Translations under genes and position numbers: made by a program
The notes under the pieces: generated by a model
Seen by the model: only the letters and a program-made list of their open reading frames with translations
What the model was told of the DNA's origin: nothing
Databases searched by the model: none
In this document: piece after piece, positions 1 to 6,000 of the stretch
How positions within the stretch are numbered: the first letter of the stretch is position 1
Layout of the letters: every line of letters begins with the position of its first letter
Assembly: GCA_005798965.1 (NCBI GenBank)
Contig: SYIB01000104.1
Location: 1-6,000, forward strand
Length of the DNA: 6,000 nucleotides
Origin: Planctomycetia bacterium
Lineage (GTDB): Bacteria > Planctomycetota > Phycisphaerae > Phycisphaerales > SM1A02
Direction of reading: 5' to 3'

Positions 1-73
1 CACTCGATTTCTTGCTTCCGTTCAAGCGGGCACCGGACACACTCCAACCTCCGGCAGGTCGTGCGTTCGGATG

Positions 74-78
74 AAGGA
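74..78 (+). promoter_or_regulatory. Ribosome binding site for the exported dockerin-like protein
   Basis: AAGGA lies 7 nt before the ATG at 86, a good Shine-Dalgarno match and spacing. It decides the start: the alternative in-frame ATG at 71 would place this site inside the coding region and add five residues (MKDPL) in front of a normal signal peptide. I therefore prefer 86. No convincing -35/-10 pair is visible in bases 1-70. Confidence 0.6.
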
Positions 79-85
79 CCCCCTC

Positions 86-1384
86 ATGCGCACGACGATC
101 CTGGCTGTTCTCTCCATCGCTCTCCTGGCACCGCGCATCGCAGCCGATGTCGGCCCGACCTGGCAAGAGGATCCCGATGCGGGGTCCGTGCCCAACATCA
201 GCCAAACTGTGCGTGTTCTGGGTGTGGGCGCGGTCAACCGCATCAATGGATCGACCTCCGCCACATCGCCCTTTACCGAGGGACTTGCAGGGATGGACCC
301 AGTCGATCTGTACGAGATCGACATCACGAGCCCGGCAACCTTCACCGTCGTCACGGGGCCCGAGTTCGATTCGAGGATCTTCCTCTTCCGCAAGGAAGGA
401 TCGTCGTGCAGCCCGCTGGCGATTCCGGTCGCTGCGAACCATCGTCGCACACCTGGTCTGAACGGCTCTGAACTGAAGGCCATTCCTGGGCTCGCTGTCG
501 GCACGTACTACATAGCCATCACCGGTGCACCAGCGATCCCGCGTGGCTGGGTCGCGGCCGGCAGCGGGGGCTATTCGCTCGTCGATCTGTTTGCCTTCCC
601 TGCGGATGGGTTCGGCACGCGGTTTCCGCTCGTGGCCGGAGCATCGCTCGCTGAGTGGACCACGCCCCTCGGCACGGCAACGGGCTCCTACAGCATGACC
701 GTGAACGGGATCACGCCGAAGGCGGCCGCGATCTGCTCTGACGCGGGCCGTGTCTTGGATGGCGTGAGTTCATTCGACCTCACTGGCGGCAGCACGTCGC
801 CCGAGACGCTGTCGGTGGGTTGTGAACCGGGTGTCGCCGGCATGACGCGCACGATCTGGGTTCGTTACACAGCCACATGTGACGGGCAACTCACGATTGG
901 TGCGCAACCGACATCGCCCACCAATCACCCCTTGGCGATCGCAACGTGGCTGGGCTGCTGCGACCAGCGGATCCCGGTCGGCTGCGATGTCGCTCCGACG
1001 AATGCGGGCCAAGCCATGACCGTCTTCCCGGTCCGCACAGGCGACAGCGTGCTGCTGGCGATCGGGGTCAAGATGACCTCGAGCACGCTGCCCGCGGCCG
1101 TGATGGGCGAACTCTCCATCGAGTGCTCGGTGACCGTGGCCTGCGGCGACGAGCGCGCGGGATCCTGCTTCAGTCCGCACGACACGCCCTTCTGCAACGC
1201 AGGCGATTGCTGCGCAGCGGTGTGCGCCATCGAGCCCTACTGCTGCGCCGTCATGTGGGACAACAGGTGCGTCACGGGTGCCATGAGCGTCTGCATCGAG
1301 ACCACGCCAAACCCTGACATCAATGGCGATGGGGCCGTGGACGGGAAGGACCTTGCGCTCCTCCTGTCATCGTGGGGAACCTGA
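86..1384 (+). CDS. Exported modular protein with PPC-like region, Cys-rich module and single C-terminal dockerin-like calcium loop
   Basis: Predicted 432-residue exported protein with no identifiable enzymatic domain. Residues 1-20 form a signal peptide (MRTTILAVLSIALLAPRIAA), with likely cleavage after IAA. Residues about 71-147 (from DPVDLYEIDI to GTYYIAITG) resemble the beta-sandwich PPC (bacterial pre-peptidase C-terminal) type common in planctomycete secreted proteins. Residues about 217-350 form a second probable beta-rich domain with Cys pairs, including WVRYTATC and WLGCCDQ. Residues about 353-403 are a compact Cys-rich module with the pattern CC..VC...P.CC...WD..C, probably disulphide-bonded. 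Residues 411-422 are a calcium-loop match (D1, N3, D5, D9, D12), followed by the LALLLSSWG helix of a dockerin type I half-repeat. Only one repeat is present, whereas cellulosomal dockerins have two. The stop lies 22 bp before the kinase gene, suggesting co-transcription. Domain names come from family knowledge; the role is unknown, perhaps surface attachment or adhesion. An alternative start at 71 is weaker because AAGGA precedes the ATG at 86. Confidence 0.87.
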   Translation: MRTTILAVLSIALLAPRIAADVGPTWQEDPDAGSVPNISQTVRVLGVGAVNRINGSTSATSPFTEGLAGMDPVDLYEIDITSPATFTVVTGPEFDSRIFLFRKEGSSCSPLAIPVAANHRRTPGLNGSELKAIPGLAVGTYYIAITGAPAIPRGWVAAGSGGYSLVDLFAFPADGFGTRFPLVAGASLAEWTTPLGTATGSYSMTVNGITPKAAAICSDAGRVLDGVSSFDLTGGSTSPETLSVGCEPGVAGMTRTIWVRYTATCDGQLTIGAQPTSPTNHPLAIATWLGCCDQRIPVGCDVAPTNAGQAMTVFPVRTGDSVLLAIGVKMTSSTLPAAVMGELSIECSVTVACGDERAGSCFSPHDTPFCNAGDCCAAVCAIEPYCCAVMWDNRCVTGAMSVCIETTPNPDINGDGAVDGKDLALLLSSWGT

Positions 1385-1406
1385 CCACCGATCAGCCGGA
1401 CCTAGC

Positions 1407-3821
1407 ATGGCGCCCATGCATCACGACGCCCAGACCGGCGGCATGACCACGATGGACCAATCGATCGTGCACGATGACCTTCCCTGGGCCCATGCCCTCG
1501 TGGGCACCGAGCGCGGCCGTTACCGCTTCGTGTCGCTGCGTGGCATCGGTGGCTTCGGTGCGGTCTTCGAGGCTGAGCAGATGGCCCCCGTGCAACGACG
1601 CGTGGCCTTGAAGATCCCCAACCCGTCGATGCGGTCTGCGGAGCGCGATGCACGATTCCAGGATGAGGCCCAATCACTGGCCGCCATGCGCCACCCGGGC
1701 ATCGCTACTGTGCTTGATGCGGGGCTGCTCCCGGGCGGCCTGCCCTTCATGGCGATGGAGTTCGTGGAGGGCCGCCCCTTCGATGACGCCGCCAATGATC
1801 TGCGACTGCCGCTCGAGCGGCGCATCGCGCTCTTGGCGAGCGTGTGCGACGCCGTGCAGCACGCGCACACCAAGGGCATCGTGCACCGCGACCTCAAGCC
1901 TGCCAACGTGCTGCTCGAGGAGAGTGATCGCGGCCTGCGGACCAAAGTCATCGACTTCGGCGTGGCAGCCTTGGTGGATGATGCGCCCCATGACCACGGC
2001 GAGGTCCACGGCACGCCCGCGTTCATGAGCCCTGAGCAGCTCCGCGCATCACGTGACATCGACACCAGGGCCGACGTCTGGGCATTGGGCGTGATGCTCT
2101 TCCAACAGCTGACCGGGGTGCTGCCCTGGCTGCCGAGCGGCGACCGGGTCCTTGATGCGGAGCGCGTCGGCTCTCGATCGCTTCCTGCGGCGAGTGCGCA
2201 GTGGTCGGTGCTAGGCCAGGAACAGCCGATGCTCCGATCGATGGAAGCCACTCGCCGTGCATCGACCGAACGCGCCCATGCACTGGCCATCGCGGGCGAT
2301 CTTGAGGCGATCTGCGCCAAGTGCCTGGATCATGATCCGGAACAGCGTTACTCGAGCGCCGCCGCCCTCGCTGCCGACCTGCGCGCGTGGCTTGCGCATG
2401 ATCCTGTGAGCGCCGTGGCACCATCGATGCACTATCGCGCACGGTGCCTGCTCCGCAAGCACCCACGAGCCGCTGCAGGGGCGGGTGTGGCCGCCTTGGG
2501 AACCCTTGGTGCAGCCATCGTCATGGGGGTGCTGTGGCAGCAGGCGCGTCACGCCGAGGCCGCTGCGGTCACGAGTCGCGACCGCGCCGAACGCACGCTG
2601 GGGACGTTCTTGGCGAGCCTGCGTGCCGCGGATGCACTGGCCGCATCGAATGATGCGGCGATCACGATTCCCGCGTTGCTCGAGCGCATCGAATGGAATG
2701 CGCAGGCCGACCTCGCCGAGGATCTCGACGCCCTCACGAACGTACGTGACACGGTGGCCGTCGTGCATCTGGCGAACCAGGACTTCGAGGCGGCGCGCCG
2801 AAACCTGGATGCGGCGATCGCTGTGCATCGGCAGCAGATCGCGGCTGCGCAGGATGACGCCGAGCGAAGGCAAGCCAGCCTCGAACTCGCGGCGTCGCTG
2901 CATCAGCTCGGGCGCGCGCGCTGGCTCTTGCAGGATGTTGCCGGCTCGCGCGAGGCCTTCGCCGAGAGCCTTGCCCTGCGTGAGGTCAACGACCCGTCGT
3001 CCATCGACGCGATCGCCGACACCATGCAGATGGTGAGTGCCCTCGAGGAGCGTGCGGGCAATCTGGCGCGAAGCGATGACCTGGGTGACCGATCCATCGC
3101 GATGCTCAAGGATGCCGGACGGCAGGGGAGTGATGCGCATGTGGCCGTCCTGATGACTCGGGCCAACACGCTGCTGCGCTCGGGTCGTACAGACGAGGCG
3201 ATGGAGCAATTTGCTGAGGTGGCGCGCGTGCTCGCCACGGCCGGGCGGCCCGACGACTGGCGCGCCGGGCGCGCCCTGAGCCAGCTGGCGCTGCTGCAGG
3301 CGAAGTCAGGCGACACCATGGGGGCCCTGCCGAACTACGAGCGTGCCCTCGAAATCAGTGCGCGGCGCTTCGGTGCATCGCACCAACTGGTGACGAGCAT
3401 CCACCACCGGATCGCCGAGCTCATCCTGCAGCGGGGAGTGACGCTCGATCGCGCTCGCGACCATGCTGTGCTGGCGATCGACGGTCGCCGGCTCGATGGC
3501 CGAAGGCCACTGGATCTTGCAGTGAGCCTCGAGCTTGGGGCACGCATCGAGCGCGCACGTGGCGATCGAGCTCAGTCCATCGCGCTCCAGCGCGGTGCGC
3601 TCGACGTGCGTCGGGCCGCCAACCCGATCGGCGACACATCGACCCTGGTCTGCACGGCCACACTGGGTGACTGGCTTGCGCAAGACGGATCGTGCGATGC
3701 CGCGCGACCGATCCTGCTCGAGGCGATCGAACGAGGTGAACGATCGGCAGGCAACGGCCCTGCGGTCGATGCAGCGCTGACGGCGGCGCGCGCGGCGCTG
3801 GCTCGATGCGCTCAGCCCTGA
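1407..3821 (+). CDS. Transmembrane Hanks-type serine/threonine protein kinase with C-terminal TPR-like region
   Basis: Predicted 804-residue kinase that phosphorylates Ser/Thr on unknown proteins. The N-terminal catalytic domain (about residues 38-330) looks active: Gly-rich loop GIGGFG (46-51), VALK with Lys69, the catalytic loop HRDLKPAN with Asp162, Lys164 and Asn167, DFG with Asp183, and SPE (208-210) in place of APE. It is an RD kinase. The domain closes with DPEQRYSS and ADLRAWLA, typical of planctomycete kinases. A basic stretch (RARCLLRKHPR) precedes one transmembrane helix at about 355-377, so the kinase should be cytoplasmic and the roughly 425-residue tail extracytoplasmic. The tail is alpha-helical with TPR-like units, clearest at about 442-477, 491-529 and 622-656. 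The start at 1407 follows the upstream stop by 22 bp and has only a weak ribosome site; 1416, 1443 and 1452 are other ATGs that leave the kinase domain intact. The frame is open from an ATG at 1323, but that would overlap the upstream gene. The 3' end overlaps the convergent flavodoxin gene by 10 bp. I see no ECF sigma gene next to it, a common partner in planctomycetes. Confidence 0.95.
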   Translation: MAPMHHDAQTGGMTTMDQSIVHDDLPWAHALVGTERGRYRFVSLRGIGGFGAVFEAEQMAPVQRRVALKIPNPSMRSAERDARFQDEAQSLAAMRHPGIATVLDAGLLPGGLPFMAMEFVEGRPFDDAANDLRLPLERRIALLASVCDAVQHAHTKGIVHRDLKPANVLLEESDRGLRTKVIDFGVAALVDDAPHDHGEVHGTPAFMSPEQLRASRDIDTRADVWALGVMLFQQLTGVLPWLPSGDRVLDAERVGSRSLPAASAQWSVLGQEQPMLRSMEATRRASTERAHALAIAGDLEAICAKCLDHDPEQRYSSAAALAADLRAWLAHDPVSAVAPSMHYRARCLLRKHPRAAAGAGVAALGTLGAAIVMGVLWQQARHAEAAAVTSRDRAERTLGTFLASLRAADALAASNDAAITIPALLERIEWNAQADLAEDLDALTNVRDTVAVVHLANQDFEAARRNLDAAIAVHRQQIAAAQDDAERRQASLELAASLHQLGRARWLLQDVAGSREAFAESLALREVNDPSSIDAIADTMQMVSALEERAGNLARSDDLGDRSIAMLKDAGRQGSDAHVAVLMTRANTLLRSGRTDEAMEQFAEVARVLATAGRPDDWRAGRALSQLALLQAKSGDTMGALPNYERALEISARRFGASHQLVTSIHHRIAELILQRGVTLDRARDHAVLAIDGRRLDGRRPLDLAVSLELGARIERARGDRAQSIALQRGALDVRRAANPIGDTSTLVCTATLGDWLAQDGSCDAARPILLEAIERGERSAGNGPAVDAALTAARAALARCAQP
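3812..3821. other. Tail-to-tail overlap of two convergent genes
   Basis: The ten bases TCAGCCCTGA hold both stop codons: TGA at 3819-3821 for the + strand kinase and TGA read from 3814-3812 for the - strand flavodoxin. The block is nearly palindromic (TCAG/CTGA arms around CC). There is no intergenic space, so any terminator must lie inside one of the two coding regions. I saw no strong GC hairpin followed by a T-run on either strand here. Confidence 0.9.
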
Positions 3822-4396
3822 CTGGTGCCCCAACGCAGCGCGGCCTTGGACACGCGGGCACCGAAAAGGCGTGCCGTATCGCGATCGCCAACCGGTGGCG
3901 TGAGATCTGGCCCCTTGTCACCATCGGACTGGGCCATCATGCCCGTCCATGAACCGATGCGGTTGATGCGCGTGTCGCCAGTGCCGCTGGGGAAGATCCC
4001 CTGGCTGACCCACACCATGCTGTGCTGGCACGCAAAGGTCATGATCGCATCGAGGCAATGCAGTTTGTCGCCCGAGAGGCTCGCGCTGTTGGTGAAGCCG
4101 GCGGCGAGCTTGTCGCGCCAGCCTTGGCGGTGCCAGATGCCGCCGGTGTGATCCATGAACTGCTTGAAGTCGGCCGTCACGGTGCCCATGAAGGTGGGGC
4201 AGCCGAAGATGAGTGCAGTGGCCTCGTGCAGGTGCTTCCAGCCAGCATCCTTATCGTGATCGCCGTGCGCCGGCAGATCGCTGGTCGGTACGAGCACGGC
4301 ATCGATGCCCTCGACACCGGCGGCGCCCTCGTGGATGCACTCGGCGACGACCTTGGTGTGGCCGAACTTGCTGTGGTAGACGATCGCGATCTTCAT
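3812..4396 (-). CDS. WrbA-like flavodoxin-family protein, probable FMN-dependent NAD(P)H:quinone oxidoreductase
   Basis: Predicted 194-residue cytoplasmic flavoprotein, close to the usual WrbA size of about 200 residues. Family members bind FMN and reduce quinones by two electrons using NAD(P)H. Visible features are the first beta strand with the FMN phosphate loop SKFGHT (9-14, after MKIAIVYH), the FMN-contacting loop GCPTFMG (65-71) followed by FKQFMD, and FTNSASLSG (101-109), which matches the conserved third flavin loop. The C-terminal GSWTGMMAQ (148-156) and DTARLFGARV (173-182) are usual in this family. No signal peptide or membrane segment is seen. The start at 4396 is chosen because AGGAG sits 7 nt upstream; an in-frame ATG at 4417 lies before that site and before the natural first strand. 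It is the last gene of a probable - strand operon, 57 bp after the ThuA-like gene, and its 3' end overlaps the kinase gene. The quinone-reductase role is inferred from family; a generic flavodoxin-fold reductase is the alternative. Confidence 0.92.
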   Translation of the reverse strand: MKIAIVYHSKFGHTKVVAECIHEGAAGVEGIDAVLVPTSDLPAHGDHDKDAGWKHLHEATALIFGCPTFMGTVTADFKQFMDHTGGIWHRQGWRDKLAAGFTNSASLSGDKLHCLDAIMTFACQHSMVWVSQGIFPSGTGDTRINRIGSWTGMMAQSDGDKGPDLTPPVGDRDTARLFGARVSKAALRWGTSQG

Positions 4397-4403
4397 GAGT
4401 GGG

Positions 4404-4408
4404 CTCCT
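4404..4408 (-). promoter_or_regulatory. Ribosome binding site for the flavodoxin-family gene
   Basis: Read on the - strand, AGGAG precedes the ATG at 4396 by 7 nt. It is one of the strongest Shine-Dalgarno matches noticed before a gene start in the window and rejects the longer start at 4417. It sits in the 57-bp gap after the ThuA-like gene, in which I see no terminator-like hairpin with a T-run, consistent with read-through from upstream. Confidence 0.7.
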
Positions 4409-4453
4409 GTGGCGCACGAGATTCGTCGCCGACTCAGTGCGGATGCACCGGAC

Positions 4454-5434
4454 TCACCGAGAAGGCGCTGGCTGCGTGGCATCGGACGAACCCCCACGAC
4501 GGCACGCCCAGTCCACGCCGCCCTTGAGGTGGCTGCGGAAGAGCGGTTCTGCGAACGATTGCTTGGTGTGCCCGCCGCCGGTGTACCAGGCGCGACCCTT
4601 GCCAACCTCGTGGCACCAGGTGATCGGATGGTCGCCATCCATGCCGCCGCCGGTGTAACTCGACTCATCGAGGCTCGCCAGGATCATCATGCCCTTCACC
4701 GAGCGCGGATTCGTTCGGTAGACGTACCACTCGTCGGTACGCTTGAGTTCGACGGGCCAGCCGGCCATGCTCGGATGATCCTTCGACTCGTTGCGCACGA
4801 CCGCTTCCTGGATCGCGGGATGGGTCTTGAAGTATGCGCCGACCAGCCGGCCGTACCACGGCCAGTCGTACTCGGTGTCGCTGGCGGAGTGCACGCCGAT
4901 GTAGCCGCCACCATCCTCGATGAAGCGCTCGAAGGCCTTCTGCTGCACATCGTCGAGGACATCGCCAGTCGTGTTCAGGAAGACCACCACACGGAAGCGC
5001 TTGAGGTTCGCGGGCGTGAAGGCCGCGGCATCCTCGGTGGCATCGACCATGTAGGTTGGCGCGAGCAGGTCTTTCATCGCCGCCACGCCAGTCTCGATGC
5101 TGTCATGGCGAAAGCCCGCTGTCTTCGAGAAGATCAGCACGCCGAGCGTGGCGGGGTCAGCCGGCCCTGCAGTCCCTGCAGGGTGCGATGCATCCAGCAC
5201 CGCTGCGCCACTTGGCGCGCCGACGACCGCCACGACGAAGCCCACTGCACCGATGGCCAGGGACGGAGGCAGCGCGACCGTCAAGGCCTCGCGCACCGTT
5301 CCCCAGGCCCGCTGTGCAGCGCCCCACGCAATCCGTGACGTGAAGGCAGTGGCCATTGATGGACGGTACGAGGCTCGCTCGCACACCGGGGCGTGCTGCA
5401 AGGTTGTCCACAGGCGACCACCCGACGGAATCAT
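4454..5434 (-). CDS. ThuA-like domain protein with N-terminal membrane anchor
   Basis: Predicted 326-residue protein. The ThuA-like domain, a class I glutamine-amidotransferase-like fold linked in some bacteria to trehalose or other sugar metabolism, spans about 97-310. It begins with GVLIFSKTAGFRHDSI and contains VVVFLNTTGDVL (149-160), GGGYIGVHSASDTEYDWPW (175-193), the HP pair at 205-206, HPITWCHEVGKGRAWYTGGG (269-288) and a final FRSHLKGGVDWA (299-310). At the position of the amidotransferase nucleophile elbow I see GVHSA and no Cys, as is usual for ThuA proteins, so glutaminase activity is not expected. Residues about 51-73 form one hydrophobic segment, probably an uncleaved anchor or signal sequence, followed by an Ala/Pro/Gly linker to about 96. 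The start at 5434 overlaps the upstream stop as ATGA, which favours translational coupling, though no strong ribosome site is visible. ATG at 5356 (residue 27) also keeps the membrane segment and is a serious alternative. The substrate cannot be read from sequence. Confidence 0.9.
   Translation of the reverse strand: MIPSGGRLWTTLQHAPVCERASYRPSMATAFTSRIAWGAAQRAWGTVREALTVALPPSLAIGAVGFVVAVVGAPSGAAVLDASHPAGTAGPADPATLGVLIFSKTAGFRHDSIETGVAAMKDLLAPTYMVDATEDAAAFTPANLKRFRVVVFLNTTGDVLDDVQQKAFERFIEDGGGYIGVHSASDTEYDWPWYGRLVGAYFKTHPAIQEAVVRNESKDHPSMAGWPVELKRTDEWYVYRTNPRSVKGMMILASLDESSYTGGGMDGDHPITWCHEVGKGRAWYTGGGHTKQSFAEPLFRSHLKGGVDWACRRGGSSDATQPAPSR
5431..5434 (-). other. ATGA stop/start overlap coupling two - strand genes
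   Basis: Read on the - strand, ATGA contains the start ATG of the ThuA-like gene (5434-5432) and the stop TGA of the upstream unknown gene (5433-5431). Such 4-bp overlaps usually mean co-transcription and translational coupling by a terminating ribosome. This is the main reason for preferring the longer ThuA-like start. Confidence 0.7.
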
Positions 5435-6000
5435 GGGGCGGGGACCACGTTGACCGCGGTCACAGCAGGATCCTGCACGAGTTCGGCAAGCCGTGCCGGC
5501 TGCACACGACCCATCACCACGCGAGCGGCATCGTTGATGCCGGGTTCGGTGAGCTGGGCTGCAAGCGCACCGATCGCCTGTTTCTCGGTCACGCCGATCA
5601 ACACCCAGACCGAGCCGTCTGGCATCGTGCTCGAGGCGGCGTTTGGCGATGCACCCAGCAGCGCTGCGCGCACCAGCTCCGCACCCAGCAGATCCCAGGC
5701 ACGCTCGAGTTCGGTAGCCGTGAGCGGTCTCGCCACCCGCGCGCGCATGGACATGATCGCCGCAGCCGCTTCGGCCGGCACGAGATCACGATCGATGCCG
5801 CCAGTTGCGCCCATGGCTGATCGTCGCGTACGCAAGGCAGTGTCCATCATGCGCTGCAGGCTCGGCCAGGCCTCGACCTTCAGGAGGCCATCCTGTGCCG
5901 ACCACGCCGCACTGTGACCGCCTTGGTCCGTCCAGAGTTCACGGCCCGTCAACTTCTGCAGCTCGCGTACCAAGCGCTCGGTCGCTTGCGTGACGATGGC
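5431..6000 (-). CDS. Partial protein of unknown function (C-terminal 189 residues)
   Basis: The reading frame is open from the right edge of the window to the TGA at 5433-5431, so the N-terminus lies outside. A TTG at 5973 could be a start, but the nine codons before it (AIVTQATER) continue smoothly, so I treat the gene as truncated by the window. I do not recognise a family with confidence. Residues about 21-56 (ELWTDQGG, then LLKVEAWPSLQRMM) faintly resemble the W...GG...LLV..P..Q..V pattern seen in planctomycete proteins related to secretin N-domains. The last 60 residues alternate strand and helix (VWVLIGV, helix, AARVVMGRV, helix, VTAVNVVP), which could be a small ferredoxin-like alpha/beta domain ending the protein. 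The middle is Ala/Arg-rich and probably helical. No membrane segment is seen in this part. It is the upstream partner of the ThuA-like gene through the ATGA overlap. The coding call is secure from frame and context; the function is unknown. Confidence 0.75.
   Translation of the reverse strand, partial: AIVTQATERLVRELQKLTGRELWTDQGGHSAAWSAQDGLLKVEAWPSLQRMMDTALRTRRSAMGATGGIDRDLVPAEAAAAIMSMRARVARPLTATELERAWDLLGAELVRAALLGASPNAASSTMPDGSVWVLIGVTEKQAIGALAAQLTEPGINDAARVVMGRVQPARLAELVQDPAVTAVNVVPAP

Noticed and set aside
12..28. Possible hairpin CTTG...CAAG near the left edge, considered as a terminator or operator
   Set aside because: A 4-bp stem with no T-run is far too weak to support a call.
74..78. 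Start at ATG 71 for the exported protein
   Set aside because: AAGGA falls between ATG 71 and ATG 86 with ideal spacing to 86, and the shorter form gives a normal signal peptide.
1323..1406. Upstream extension of the kinase reading frame to ATG 1323
   Set aside because: It would overlap the dockerin-coding end of the exported protein by 62 bp and add Arg/Ser-rich residues with no kinase homology. The start at 1407, just after the upstream stop, is simpler.
1520..2320. 266-codon open frame on the - strand opposite the kinase catalytic domain
   Set aside because: The opposite strand encodes invariant kinase motifs; this Ser/Arg-rich translation is a shadow frame.
2211..3209. 332-codon open frame on the - strand inside the kinase gene
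   Set aside because: It is antisense to the end of the kinase domain, the membrane helix and the TPR-like region, all with clear protein-level signal. The Arg/His-rich translation resembles no family.
4022..5338. 438-codon open frame on the + strand, antisense to the flavodoxin and ThuA-like genes
   Set aside because: It spans two well-supported - strand genes and the gap between them. Its translation shows no family motif, has no good ribosome site, and is explained by the rarity of stops in GC-rich antisense frames.
1..6000. CRISPR arrays, tRNA/rRNA genes, transposases, phage genes and riboswitches
   Set aside because: I looked for spaced direct repeats, CCA-ended cloverleaf sequence, terminal inverted repeats and transposase or integrase motifs on both strands and saw none; nearly all bases are accounted for by the five coding regions.

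Overview
The window is GC-rich (about two-thirds G+C by eye), densely coding bacterial DNA. It most likely comes from a planctomycete, probably a Phycisphaerae-type lineage. This rests on three observations. An exported protein ends in a single dockerin-like calcium loop (DINGDGAVDGKD) after a Cys-rich CC...WD...C module. A Hanks-type kinase carries one transmembrane helix and a long TPR-like C-terminus. A ThuA-like protein carries the DTEYDWPW signature. All three are recurrent in that phylum. The assignment is an inference from family knowledge, not a database result.

Layout. On the + strand, positions 86-1384 encode an exported multi-domain protein. After a 22-bp gap, 1407-3821 encodes a membrane-anchored serine/threonine protein kinase; the two probably form a transcription unit. 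On the - strand, reading from the right edge, there is a partial gene of unknown function (6000-5431, continuing past the window), then a ThuA-like protein (5434-4454) joined to it by a 4-bp ATGA overlap, then a WrbA-like flavodoxin-family protein (4396-3812) 57 bp downstream. These three look like one operon. The + and - blocks converge, and the kinase and flavodoxin genes overlap tail-to-tail by 10 bp, leaving no room for a conventional intergenic terminator.

How the genes may work together. The + pair couples an extracytoplasmic protein with a transmembrane kinase, so a surface-to-cytoplasm signalling role is conceivable but unproven. The - block combines a putative membrane-anchored ThuA-fold protein (family linked to sugar or polyol metabolism) with a probable FMN-dependent quinone reductase and an unknown protein; no shared pathway can be read from the sequence.

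I saw no tRNA, rRNA, CRISPR array, insertion sequence or phage gene. No non-coding stretch exceeds 300 bases; the longest is the first 85 bases. I did not find a clearly new multi-gene system. The most informative open points are the unknown partial protein, the modular exported protein, the convergent overlap, and an apparent excess of CGATCG.
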